A DNA stretch of 64,000 nt from Promethearchaeota archaeon (lineage in GTDB: Archaea; Asgardarchaeota; Lokiarchaeia; Sigyniarchaeales; SOKP01). Position 1 is the stretch's first letter. The number at the start of each line of letters is the position of its first letter. The notes below the pieces were generated by a model, which searched no databases, had not been told where the DNA came from, and was given only the letters and a program-made list of their open reading frames with translations. The stretch is taken from assembly GCA_030603385.1 (NCBI GenBank), contig JAUVXW010000003.1, forward strand, positions 124,001 to 188,000, in the 5' to 3' direction. Shown piece by piece: positions 27,147 to 36,482 of this stretch. Position numbers and translations under genes: made by a program.

Positions 27147-29336
27147 ATGATTGCAACCATTCCAGATAAAATTCCTAAGCAAATTTTAAAAAATATTAAG
27201 AAGGAACAATATGATAAGGTAATTCTATTTACCCTCGCGGTTTTTGGCACTCATAAATTGAATGAATTTGTCAATGATCCTAAAAACTCTATTAATAACA
27301 GGATGGACGAAACCAAATTTATAGAGTGGACTGACCAATTAAAAAAGAAGCAATACATTAAAGAATATGAATTAGATGATGAAATATACTATAGAATTAC
27401 ATCTAAAGGGGGAGATGAAATATTAGATTACCTGAAAGATCTGAAGATTTTTAAAATCCTTGAATCCTCTTTCATGGAATACTTCGATCCAACTGAAAAG
27501 AAGGATATACCTTCAAAATCTATATCTAGCTATACTATAAGCTATAAAGATTTCATTTTCGGCCTTTTTTCAATCTATTGGCGATTAAACTCCTTTCTAA
27601 TACCAAAAGAATTTGAAAAAATCGGACCAGATATAAAGGGGTCACTTGGGATGGTGTTAGAGCGGAATGCTATAAAATTTGCTAATAATAAAGCTCTATT
27701 CTTTGAGGATGAAGTATATACACATAAAGAATTTAATGAATGGGTCAATCGCTATGCAAATTTCTTCCTTTCTTTAGGAGTAGAAAAAGGCGAAGTCATC
27801 AATGTATTTTTGGAAAATAGACCCGATTTAATGTTTATAATGGGGGCAATGTCTAAAATTGGCACAATTGGTTCTTTGATAAATACAAGGCAGAGAGCAA
27901 CCACACTTCGGCATAGCTTGAAATTAAATCATGTAAGATTCTATTTTATTGGAGAAGAACTTATTGATGCGTTTGAGGAAGTTAAAGGAGATCTGGAATT
28001 GTCGGAAAAAGATAAACTTTATTTTCTAAAAGAAAACGATGAATCTGTTATACCTGAGGGGTATATTGATATTCGGGAAGAAATACAGCATCAAAGCATT
28101 AAAAATCCCCCTACTACTAATCAAATGTTCGGAAGGGATACATATGTTTTTATTTTTACTTCAGGAACTACAGGACTTTCAAAAGCAGCTCACATACGTA
28201 ATGTACATACTCTTGGAGCTATTTTAGGCTGGGGTAAAATGGCACTGAATATGCAACCTGATGACATTTACTACATATCTCTTCCAATGTATCATAGTAA
28301 TTCTTTACATATTGCATGGTCAGCCACTCTTGCTAATGGTTCTGCAGTAGCATTGGCACGAAGGTTTAGCGTATCTAATTTTTGGAAGGATATAAGAAAA
28401 TTCAAAGCCACTTGTTTCAACTATATCGGTGAAATCTGCCGGTATCTCTATAATCAACCACCTAACCCGAATGACAGGAAGCATACGGTAACTAAAATTG
28501 CGGGAAATGGACTTAGACCTGAGATGTGGAAGGCATTTAAAGAAAGATTCGGAATTAGAAAAGTTGCCGAACATTACGGGATGACTGAAATGCGGGGGAT
28601 GTTCTGTAATTATCTAAACTTAGATTGTACAATCGGTATTTGTTTAAGCCCTCATACTATAGTGAAATATGATATTGTTAATGATGAGCCAATCCGAGGG
28701 AAGGATGGCTTTCTTCAAAGGGTTGAAGAAGGTGAAATAGGGCTATTTCTTATGGAAATTCAAGATCCATATACGTTTGCCGGATATACAAATAAAGCTG
28801 CAAGTAAACAAAAAATACTTGAAAATGGATTTGAAGAAGGTGATATGTGGTTATATTCAGGTGATTTAATTAGATATATAGGGTATAATCATGCTCAATT
28901 CGTAGATCGTCTTGGGGATACATTTCGGTGGAAAGGGGAGAATGTGTCTACATCTGAAGTTGAAGATGTAATATCTTCTTTTGAAGAAGTTGACCATTCA
29001 TCTGTTTATGGTGTTCAAATACTTGGTACTGAAGGAAGAGCCGGAATGGCTTCAATCTTCTCCAATAAGAAACCTGATGAGTTTGATTTTAACGGAGTTT
29101 TAAAAATATTAAATGAAAATCTACCCAAGTATGCTATCCCCGTTTTCATCCGCTTTTTATCAGAATTATCTACAACAGCTACCTATAAAATCCAGAAATC
29201 CGATATGAAAGAGGTTGGCTTTGATATTAGAAAGACAAATGATCCTATTTACATACTTTTACCTGATAATTCAGAATACAAACTTCTTACGGATGAGATT
29301 CATTTAAATATTATCAATGAAAAATATAGATTTTAA
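27147..29336 (+). CDS. FATP-type acyl-CoA synthetase with a winged-helix-like N-terminus
   Basis: 729 residues. The ligase part (from ~165) matches its neighbour closely: TSGTTGLSKA at 338-347, EHYGMTEMRG, DRLGDTFRWKGENVST. The first ~100 residues are different: a helical region followed by KKQYIKEYELDDEIYYRITS and KGGDEILDYL, which reads like the recognition helix and wing of a MarR/PadR-type winged-helix domain. Residues ~125-160 include a hydrophobic stretch (FIFGLFSIYWRLNSFLI) that might touch the membrane. Function: CoA activation of a long-chain or bulky acid. The N-terminal assignment is less certain than the ligase. Confidence 0.87.
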   Translation: MIATIPDKIPKQILKNIKKEQYDKVILFTLAVFGTHKLNEFVNDPKNSINNRMDETKFIEWTDQLKKKQYIKEYELDDEIYYRITSKGGDEILDYLKDLKIFKILESSFMEYFDPTEKKDIPSKSISSYTISYKDFIFGLFSIYWRLNSFLIPKEFEKIGPDIKGSLGMVLERNAIKFANNKALFFEDEVYTHKEFNEWVNRYANFFLSLGVEKGEVINVFLENRPDLMFIMGAMSKIGTIGSLINTRQRATTLRHSLKLNHVRFYFIGEELIDAFEEVKGDLELSEKDKLYFLKENDESVIPEGYIDIREEIQHQSIKNPPTTNQMFGRDTYVFIFTSGTTGLSKAAHIRNVHTLGAILGWGKMALNMQPDDIYYISLPMYHSNSLHIAWSATLANGSAVALARRFSVSNFWKDIRKFKATCFNYIGEICRYLYNQPPNPNDRKHTVTKIAGNGLRPEMWKAFKERFGIRKVAEHYGMTEMRGMFCNYLNLDCTIGICLSPHTIVKYDIVNDEPIRGKDGFLQRVEEGEIGLFLMEIQDPYTFAGYTNKAASKQKILENGFEEGDMWLYSGDLIRYIGYNHAQFVDRLGDTFRWKGENVSTSEVEDVISSFEEVDHSSVYGVQILGTEGRAGMASIFSNKKPDEFDFNGVLKILNENLPKYAIPVFIRFLSELSTTATYKIQKSDMKEVGFDIRKTNDPIYILLPDNSEYKLLTDEIHLNIINEKYRF

Positions 29337-29454
29337 GGAGAATATTACAAACATTAACGAGAAATTTTTAATTTAATACTTATTTAAACTCTAATATTAC
29401 TTATTGGATTAAATTACAGTAAAAAAATAAAACAAAAAACATAATGTGAAAAAA

Positions 29455-30573
29455 ATGTCTGAAGCTTTAGACAACAAATATAAAAAAACAGCTCAAACAA
29501 TTGGTGCCACATTCGGTGTAAGCGACACTTTAGTAGCTATATTGAAGCATCTAATCGAAGAAAAATATTTAGATTTTATTTTAGCATTTAAAAGTAAAAA
29601 ATCTCAAACGTTGGAGCAATTAAAAGAAAGTAGTGGTCTTTCTGAAGGAGAAATCTTGAAAAATGTTGAAGTGCTTGCTAAAATCGGATTAATTTTTAAT
29701 CAACCAAATAGAACTGGTTTGATGGTATTTCGATTAATGCCCTTCGTTAATGTTGGGATTTTTGAATATACTTACATGAAGGCATTAGAAGAAACTGAGG
29801 AAAATAAGGAAATAGCAAGATTATTTCAAATATTAAAGGAAGAAGGTAAACAACGTCTTCAAGCTAATTATGATGCGTTTCTTGGATACATTAAACAAAT
29901 GCGTCCAATTGATAGAACTATACCATACACTGTTAACAAAGAATCTGGAAAAGAGATCGAAGTTCTTGTTAATGAAGAAATGGAAGTACCTGAAGAAAAG
30001 GTATTACCGACTCAAACCGTAGAGGAAATAATTAACAAATTTGATGAAATTGCTGTAGGTCATTGTTTTTGCCGACATCATAAAGATCTAATAGGAGAAC
30101 CATGTAAACAAACAGATGTAAGAGAAAATTGTTTTACATTTGGAAAGTCTGCTCGTTATACCACTGAACAAGGATTTGCAAGGATGGTATCAAAAGAAGA
30201 AGCTTTAAAGATTATAAAAAAAGCTGAAGAAGATGGATTGGTACATAAAGCTTATCATCCTAATTTTGATATTACCAAAGACGAAACTAGTATATGCAAC
30301 TGTTGTACATGTTGTTGCGGACAGGTAGGAGGACCTACAGCTAATGCAACCAACTTTATCTCTCAAGTTGACCATGATAAGTGTGTCGGTTGTGGAACTT
30401 GCGTCGAAAATTGTCACACTGGTACAATGCAATTAAATGATGAAGGAAAGGCTGAAAGAGTAGGTGAATACTGTATAGGTTGCGGTGTTTGTGCCGCTTT
30501 TTGTCCTGAAAATGCAATCTCTTTAGTAGAAAACAAAAGAGTTGTTAGAATAGCACCAGCTAGAGCAAATTAA
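29455..30573 (+). CDS. Cys-rich ferredoxin-like protein, paralogue of the 4710 gene
   Basis: 372 residues from the ATG at 29455, which has GTGA five bases upstream; a GTG at 29446 adds three residues. Same order as the protein at 4710: HTH-like segment (LEQLKESSGLSEGEIL), HCFCRHHKD and GEPCKQ, NCFTFGKSAR, CNCCTCCCGQ, then two [4Fe-4S] motifs (CVGCGTCVENC and CIGCGVCAAFCPENAI). It directly follows the two acyl-CoA ligases and precedes an NPD flavoenzyme, so it may be the electron carrier for that flavoenzyme (inference). Confidence 0.82.
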   Translation: MSEALDNKYKKTAQTIGATFGVSDTLVAILKHLIEEKYLDFILAFKSKKSQTLEQLKESSGLSEGEILKNVEVLAKIGLIFNQPNRTGLMVFRLMPFVNVGIFEYTYMKALEETEENKEIARLFQILKEEGKQRLQANYDAFLGYIKQMRPIDRTIPYTVNKESGKEIEVLVNEEMEVPEEKVLPTQTVEEIINKFDEIAVGHCFCRHHKDLIGEPCKQTDVRENCFTFGKSARYTTEQGFARMVSKEEALKIIKKAEEDGLVHKAYHPNFDITKDETSICNCCTCCCGQVGGPTANATNFISQVDHDKCVGCGTCVENCHTGTMQLNDEGKAERVGEYCIGCGVCAAFCPENAISLVENKRVVRIAPARAN

Positions 30574-30682
30574 AAAAAAAATTACTCTTTATTTTTCAAA
30601 TAAATCTTTTTATCGAAAAATTATTTTATCATAATTATTATACTAAGATACTTTAAATTCAATTTTAAGAAGTTGAGATTTA

Positions 30683-31717
30683 ATGTTAAAAACAAATATA
30701 ACTGAAATGTTTGGGATAAAATTTCCGATTTTTTCTGCCCCAATGGGGCCTTTCCATACCGAAAAAGTCGCTGCTGCTGTCTCAGAAGCAGGAGGATTAG
30801 GTGTACTAGCTCATGTTGGGCTTATTGGGGAGAATCCTGTATCTGTAATGAAAGAGAATATGAAATATGTTGTGGAGCACACAGATAAACCTTTTGGGTT
30901 TAACATACGTACAGGTAGAATAGAACAATACTGGTACGATAAGTTAGTAACCGAAATCCCAGAATTTATAATGGACAATCCTAAAATAAAAGAACAATGT
31001 ATATATGCTGTGACAAGTGCAGGTTCATCAAGAATCCTCCCTCAATCTAAAGCCTTTCAAAAATTAAAAAATGTATCTCCGATTAAACATTTTCATGTTG
31101 CTCCAGCTTTTTGGCTAGCTGAGAAATGTGTAAAGTATGGAGTTGATGGATTATGCGTTACGGGTTATGAAGGAGGAGGACATCAGTCTTATGAAGGTGT
31201 TGGAGGTATTGTACTGTTAAATCAAGTTCAACAAGCGTTTCCAGACATACCTAAAATTGCTGCTGGAGGTATTGCTACGGGTATTCAATTAGCTGCTGTT
31301 TTATCTATGGGTTATGGAGGTGTGGTTATGGGTACTCGCTTTATTGCCTCAGAAGAGTGTGGATTTCCTCAAGAATATAAACAGCTTACTATTGATGCTC
31401 AAGCAAAGGATACTGTTATATTGAGAGGGCAATTAGCTAATATACGGTTATATAATAATGACTATGCGAAATCTCATCAGGTTATAGTTACCAAAGAAGA
31501 AAAAATAGCATATGAACAAAGTTTGAGCCAAGAACAAGCTATAGAAAATGCATTAGCCTATGATAAGTTGTATGAAGGAGATATTGTAAACACAGCTATA
31601 CCTATGGGTCAAAGTACTGGCTTAATTCATGATATTAAAGAAGTTACATCTATCATAGAAACTGTTATGAAAGATGCTGAAAATTCAATTAAGAATACTA
31701 TAAAACTATTTAGGTAG
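30683..31717 (+). CDS. NPD-family flavoprotein (nitronate monooxygenase/FabK/IpdC-like)
   Basis: 344 residues, an FMN-binding TIM barrel: FPIFSAPMGPF at the N-terminus, EAGGLGVL, the conserved His167 in EGGGHQSY, and phosphate-binding AAGGIATG and VVMGTRF. The family includes nitronate monooxygenases, enoyl-ACP reductase FabK and the steroid-ring reductase IpdC. The gene is followed after 8 bases by two enoyl-CoA hydratases, which favours a CoA-ester reductase or dehydrogenase over a nitronate enzyme. Paralogues are at 53489 and 61741. Confidence 0.87.
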   Translation: MLKTNITEMFGIKFPIFSAPMGPFHTEKVAAAVSEAGGLGVLAHVGLIGENPVSVMKENMKYVVEHTDKPFGFNIRTGRIEQYWYDKLVTEIPEFIMDNPKIKEQCIYAVTSAGSSRILPQSKAFQKLKNVSPIKHFHVAPAFWLAEKCVKYGVDGLCVTGYEGGGHQSYEGVGGIVLLNQVQQAFPDIPKIAAGGIATGIQLAAVLSMGYGGVVMGTRFIASEECGFPQEYKQLTIDAQAKDTVILRGQLANIRLYNNDYAKSHQVIVTKEEKIAYEQSLSQEQAIENALAYDKLYEGDIVNTAIPMGQSTGLIHDIKEVTSIIETVMKDAENSIKNTIKLFR

Positions 31718-31725
31718 ATAATACA

Positions 31726-32523
31726 ATGGATTATAAATATATTATTGTTGAAAAGAAAGAACATATTACAATTGTTCGCCTTAACAGGCCAGAAGTAAGA
31801 AATGCAATCAATCCATACGTAAGCCTTGAGTTAGAAGATGCGTTTCATGAGTTTGAAAATGATTCAAATGCATGGATTGCAATCGTGACGGGAGTTGGTG
31901 ATAAAGCATTTTCTGCTGGATTTGATTTAAAATGGGGTGCTACTGCTAGTGTCGAAGAACAAAGAGAAGCCTTTGGTAAACTTAAATACAAGGCAGTTAC
32001 TGGAGGTCTAACCTTTAATCCCAATATTACTAAACCAGTCATAGCTGCTGTAAATGGTTTTGCCTTTGGTGGGGGATTCGAACTTGCATTAGGCTGTGAT
32101 CTTATCATTGCTGCTGAACATGCTGTTTTTTCATTGCCTGAACCATTAGTGGGGCGGGTTCCTACTGAAGGAGGTGTTCATAGATTAGTAAGACAAATTC
32201 CATATCACCTAGCAATGGAAATCCTCTTTACTTATAAACGTATTTCCGCTCAAGAAGGCGTACAACTTGGTTTTGTAAATAAGGTAGTCCCATTAGACCA
32301 GTTAATGGCTGAAACAGAGAAAATGGCAAATGTTATAATGGAGGGTTCACCATTAGCGATTCGAGCGATAAAGCAAATGGCAAATGATGGACTTGAGACA
32401 ACATTGAGAACAGCCTTTTCTACAACGTTCCCTCTATATAGAAAATTTACCCAGTCTCATGATTTCATAGAAGGTCCGAAAGCTTTCTCAGAAAAAAGAA
32501 AACCGAAATGGAAAGGAATCTAA
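31726..32523 (+). CDS. Enoyl-CoA hydratase/isomerase, both catalytic Glu present
   Basis: 265 residues. Oxyanion segments AFSAGFDLKW and NGFAFGGG; catalytic glutamates Glu119 (GGGFELALGCD) and Glu139 (SLPEPLVG) present. The ribosome site (AGGTAG) lies in the end of the NPD gene, so the two are coupled. A tandem duplicate follows at 32559. Typical hydratase of a CoA-degradation pathway; the substrate is unknown. Confidence 0.9.
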   Translation: MDYKYIIVEKKEHITIVRLNRPEVRNAINPYVSLELEDAFHEFENDSNAWIAIVTGVGDKAFSAGFDLKWGATASVEEQREAFGKLKYKAVTGGLTFNPNITKPVIAAVNGFAFGGGFELALGCDLIIAAEHAVFSLPEPLVGRVPTEGGVHRLVRQIPYHLAMEILFTYKRISAQEGVQLGFVNKVVPLDQLMAETEKMANVIMEGSPLAIRAIKQMANDGLETTLRTAFSTTFPLYRKFTQSHDFIEGPKAFSEKRKPKWKGI

Positions 32524-32558
32524 ATTAGATAGACGTTAAAAAAAGGATGTGAACAAAA

Positions 32559-33350
32559 ATGGATTACAAACATATAATTGTGGAAAAAAAAGAACATCTT
32601 ACAATTGTCACCCTAAATCGACCAGAAGTATTAAATGCACTTCACCCTTATATACAATTAGAACTTGGGCAAGTATTTAATGAATTTGAGGATGATCCAA
32701 ATGCGTGGATTGCCATCTTAACAGGTGTAGGAGAAAAAGCATTTTCTGCTGGTGCTGATTTAAAGTGGGCAGCAACAACTAGTGCCAAAGAACAGAGAGA
32801 AGCTTATGCAAAGGTTAGAAATCAAGCAGGTTACCTTATAAGAAATTTTAGAATTACAAAACCTTTAATCGCTGCCGTAAATGGTCTTGCATTTGGTGGA
32901 GGTTTTGAACTTGCTTTGAGCTGTGATCTTATTATTGCTGCTGAAAACGCTACTTTTTGTCTGCCCGAACCTTTAGTAGGGAGAGTTCCTTCGGGCGGGG
33001 GGATTCATCGATTAGTACGACAAATTCCGTATCATATAGCCATGGACATCCTCTTTACTCGTAAACGCATGTCTGCTCAAGAAGGTGTACAGCTTGATTT
33101 TGTAAGAAAAGTGGTTCCATTCAATCAATTGATTTCTGAAGCTGAGAAAACTGCAAATATAATAATGGAAGGCTCACCTCTATCGATTCGAACAATAAAA
33201 CAAATGGCTAATGATGGACTTGAAATGACATTAAGAGAAGCACTCTTTGCAAATTTTCCACTGTTTACGAAATTTCTCCAATCCCACGATTTCATAGAAG
33301 GACCAAAAGCTTTCTCAGAAAAAAGAAAACCGGTTTGGAAAGGTATTTAA
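32559..33350 (+). CDS. Enoyl-CoA hydratase/isomerase, tandem duplicate
   Basis: 263 residues, very similar to the preceding gene (same MDYKxIIVEKKEH start and KAFSEKRKP end). Glu117 and Glu137 are in the catalytic positions (GGGFELALSCD; CLPEPLVG). The main difference is the loop at about 77-100 over the active site, so substrate range may differ. AAGGATG lies upstream of the ATG. The pair most likely arose by local duplication. Confidence 0.9.
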   Translation: MDYKHIIVEKKEHLTIVTLNRPEVLNALHPYIQLELGQVFNEFEDDPNAWIAILTGVGEKAFSAGADLKWAATTSAKEQREAYAKVRNQAGYLIRNFRITKPLIAAVNGLAFGGGFELALSCDLIIAAENATFCLPEPLVGRVPSGGGIHRLVRQIPYHIAMDILFTRKRMSAQEGVQLDFVRKVVPFNQLISEAEKTANIIMEGSPLSIRTIKQMANDGLEMTLREALFANFPLFTKFLQSHDFIEGPKAFSEKRKPVWKGI

Positions 33351-33466
33351 TTATAATGACGTACTTTGTGTAATTATAAAAAGTAAAAGTAGGGTAGCAA
33401 ACTTAACTAAAATTTTTATTTATGAAAATATAAAACTAAAATTAAAAAAAGAAAAGTAAAATTCTT

Positions 33467-34648
33467 ATGACTTTATCTAAACGAGAGAGAATAATACGTT
33501 TTTTAGAACTTGATGATGAACCTGATAAATGCCCAATCTTTACATTTGGCTTTGAAACATCAGGTTGGGGTATGCAACAATATTATAACTCAGAGGAATA
33601 TAAAAAAATCTTGATAAAACCAGAAGAAATAGATTTTGGTCCAGAGAGATTTCGAACCAGAATTGCATGGTTGATTACTCAGATGAACTTTTGGAATGCT
33701 GATTTAGTTATGAGTGACCCCTTTAAAAAGTATCAGAGAAACATTTATCCTATGCCCGAAGGGTATCCTGACGCAGAAAAACATAATTGGAATTGCATTA
33801 GCGGAAGGATTATGAGTGTTGGAATATCTCCTAGAACGGGGAGAGCTCATGAATGGTATGTAGATGGATTTTTTAAAACCAAAGAGAAACTTCATGAGGT
33901 TTGGGATGAATATGGAAAACCCATCGATCGTCTTACTGAAGGGGAGCTTTCTCCTAAATTATGGAAAGAATATGTTGATGGTTTAAGCCCTTATGTATAT
34001 CCTATGGCAAATCTTAGTTTAGCTATGTCAGAATATTTATGTGAAGGTCACACTCATGGTTATGCTATGTATTTAATGCGTAAGGATCCCAAACATATTC
34101 ATTATGTTATGAATGAGTATACTAAAGCTAATGTAGAAACTATAAAGAGATTAGCTGATGCTGGAGTTGAAATCGTTATGTTCCTAGATGATTTAGGTTA
34201 TAAAGGGCGAGGAATTTTTTCACCAAAAAATTTTAAGGAATTTGTTCTTCCTTATTATACACGTCTTTATCAAGCTGCTCGAAAGAGAGGGATGTTTATG
34301 GTTCAGCATAGTTGCGGATACCTACATGATTACCTCCCTCTTATGGCAGATGCTGGATTAAATTGTATTCAAGCAGTACAACCAACCGCAGAAAATGATT
34401 TAGCTTATTTAGTTGATTCACTAGGTGATAAGCTTTCGTTTATGGATTGCCTTGATGATACTCGTGTTTTAGAATTCGGAACACCGAAGGATGTTGAAGA
34501 AGATGTTAAAAAATATATCAGAATTGCTGGACCAACAGGAAATTTCTGCCCTGGACCCACAAATACCGTATTGGACCCTCCATGGGAGAATGTCCTTGCA
34601 TTAATTGCTGCTTTAGAAAAACATCGGAGTTATCCACTAACAGTATAG
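33467..34648 (+). CDS. URO-D/MtaA superfamily protein (methyltransferase-like)
   Basis: 393 residues. The TIM-barrel of the uroporphyrinogen decarboxylase superfamily is visible, with the zinc-type motif H281-S-C283-G (MVQHSCGYLHDYLP) of corrinoid methyltransferases MtaA/CmuA, an Asp pair (FLDDLGYKG) and a closing PGPTNTVLDPPWEN. These features favour a methyltransferase-like enzyme over haem synthesis. No corrinoid protein gene is in the window. A second member lies at 39809. Its substrate is unknown. Confidence 0.82.
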   Translation: MTLSKRERIIRFLELDDEPDKCPIFTFGFETSGWGMQQYYNSEEYKKILIKPEEIDFGPERFRTRIAWLITQMNFWNADLVMSDPFKKYQRNIYPMPEGYPDAEKHNWNCISGRIMSVGISPRTGRAHEWYVDGFFKTKEKLHEVWDEYGKPIDRLTEGELSPKLWKEYVDGLSPYVYPMANLSLAMSEYLCEGHTHGYAMYLMRKDPKHIHYVMNEYTKANVETIKRLADAGVEIVMFLDDLGYKGRGIFSPKNFKEFVLPYYTRLYQAARKRGMFMVQHSCGYLHDYLPLMADAGLNCIQAVQPTAENDLAYLVDSLGDKLSFMDCLDDTRVLEFGTPKDVEEDVKKYIRIAGPTGNFCPGPTNTVLDPPWENVLALIAALEKHRSYPLTV

Positions 34649-34752
34649 ATTTCTTTTAGGCTATTTTTAACCTCATAAGATTTTTTTCTCACTTGATCAA
34701 TCTTCCTGATAAATATATTTCAAATAAGAAAACAAAAATAAAAGAATTAAGT

Positions 34753-36423
34753 TTATTTTTCCTGAATTGGAATATAAAGATCTAATTCAGAATAATCAGA
34801 TTTTAAACTAAATCGCTGGTCATACCATTCAAATTCAGGAGCAAATGGCGATCGATCGTAATTGGGGTTGTTAGGAAGCCAATCTCCGATTATATATCTG
34901 TAAGTTTCACCTAAATTGTTCAATTTTCCAATTAATGTAAAAACAGCATACTTTTGAGCAGGAAATGTTTCAGTTATCATTCCTTCAGGCACATCTTCAA
35001 CTTTGGATACTTCATTACAAACAATAAAACGATTTTCTCCTTTTTCAGCGAGTTCTTTAGTAATTATAGAAATTGCTAATGCATGGGATTGATCTTTGTG
35101 AGGGACTTTAGTAATGAGCCCTTGAAACTTTGGCCATATAGTTGCGGGGTTACGCGTTTCTCTTTTGCCAATGTCGTCTACACCTACCACCTGGAACTTT
35201 TCTTTATCTACAAATGATGGTCCTCTCAAAAATAATTTAAATACGCTTGAAATTTCTTGTTTTTCACCTAAAACTAAATGAACTTTTTCCAGTTCAGTCG
35301 GAATATCGATCATCTGAGGGCACTTTTCAAGGCATTCACCACACTTTATACAAAGAGAAGCATTCCCTTCATCCTCCATCGTTTTTAACTCTTCTTCAGA
35401 TGTTGCTAATGTGTTATATTTGGCTATCTGTTCCTCTTTATTTTCAATCCAAAGAAGTTCGTTTAATAACCTAAAATTTTGAGGGATATTAACTCCAGAG
35501 GGACATGGTTGGCAGTACAAGCAAAATGTACAAGGGATTATTGATTTTTTTCTATAGCGAATAGCCATATCGGAAATTAAATCCAAATCTTCTTGACTTA
35601 AAGTATTAATCCCTGAATTATTTGCACTCTCTATGTTTTCTTTAACCATTTGCATTGAACCCATCCCGGACAATACCACAGAGACACCAGGATGATTCCA
35701 TACATACTGAAGGGCCCAATCTGCCGGAGTTCTTTTTTCAGGGGCTCTTTCGATTAATTCTTCAATCTCCTTTGTTGGGGTTGCTAATTTCCCCCCTTTA
35801 ATCGGCTCCATCACAACAACTGCAATGCCCTTGCCAACAGCATACTCTAATCCTTTTGTAGTTGCTTGAGTGTTATGATCGACAAAATTCCACTGAATTT
35901 GTGACATATCCCAATTATAGTAATCAATGATTTCTTTGAAAACATCAAAGGAGTCATGAAAAGAAAATCCAATTCCTTTAATTTTTCCTTTTGCTTTGGC
36001 TTCTTCCATTTTTTTAATTAAATCCAGTTTTTTCACAAGCTTAAATGTTTGTTTATTTAATCCATGAAAGAGATAGATATCAACATATTCAGTTTGTAGT
36101 TTTTTCAGTTGAATATTTAAAAATTTATCAAAATCCTCAGTTTTGGTTACTCGACCCATTGGTAACTTAGTTACCAGTTTTATTTTCTCACGATACCCAT
36201 CTTGCAATGCTTTTCCGACGATTACTTCACTCATTTCACTATGGTACGGAAAAGCAGTATCAAAGTAATTAACACCATTATCGATTGCATATCGAATCAT
36301 GTTAATTGCGTTTTCTTCATCTACCACTTCATTCCCATTTACTTTCTTCGTGAGGAATCTCATGCATCCAAAACCTAATGCCGAGACTTCCCAATCCAAG
36401 GATCCCATTTGTCGATACTTCAT
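34753..36423 (-). CDS. Aldo/keto reductase fused to two [4Fe-4S] clusters and a GyrI-like domain
   Basis: 556 residues from the ATG at 36423 (GTGA five bases upstream; a GTG at 36432 adds three; numbering here counts from the GTG). Residues 1-290 are an aldo/keto reductase barrel with the tetrad Asp58, Tyr63, Lys89 and His123. Then come two 4Cys motifs: C301/304/307/310 (CTFCLYCQPCP) and C361/364/367/371 (CIKCGECLEKCP). Ferredoxin-linked AKRs are known. The last ~150 residues (411-559) look like a GyrI/AraC effector-binding domain: YAVFTLIGKL, GDWLPNN, FEWYD, LYIPIQEK. The three-part layout suggests an electron-linked reductase with a small-molecule-binding tail. Confidence 0.85.
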   Translation of the reverse strand: MKYRQMGSLDWEVSALGFGCMRFLTKKVNGNEVVDEENAINMIRYAIDNGVNYFDTAFPYHSEMSEVIVGKALQDGYREKIKLVTKLPMGRVTKTEDFDKFLNIQLKKLQTEYVDIYLFHGLNKQTFKLVKKLDLIKKMEEAKAKGKIKGIGFSFHDSFDVFKEIIDYYNWDMSQIQWNFVDHNTQATTKGLEYAVGKGIAVVVMEPIKGGKLATPTKEIEELIERAPEKRTPADWALQYVWNHPGVSVVLSGMGSMQMVKENIESANNSGINTLSQEDLDLISDMAIRYRKKSIIPCTFCLYCQPCPSGVNIPQNFRLLNELLWIENKEEQIAKYNTLATSEEELKTMEDEGNASLCIKCGECLEKCPQMIDIPTELEKVHLVLGEKQEISSVFKLFLRGPSFVDKEKFQVVGVDDIGKRETRNPATIWPKFQGLITKVPHKDQSHALAISIITKELAEKGENRFIVCNEVSKVEDVPEGMITETFPAQKYAVFTLIGKLNNLGETYRYIIGDWLPNNPNYDRSPFAPEFEWYDQRFSLKSDYSELDLYIPIQEK

Positions 36424-36482
36424 ATAATTCACTTCTTAAATTTATTTGTATTTAATAATAATAAAAATAGATTAAAAAAAAA

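Noticed and set aside
30683-31717. Nitronate monooxygenase function for the NPD proteins.
   Set aside because: Possible by family name, but gene order with hydratases and thiolase favours CoA-ester redox chemistry; left as family-level call.
33467-34648. True uroporphyrinogen decarboxylase (haem synthesis).
   Set aside because: The HSCG motif and low similarity to HemE hallmarks point to the methyltransferase-like branch, and no other haem genes are nearby.
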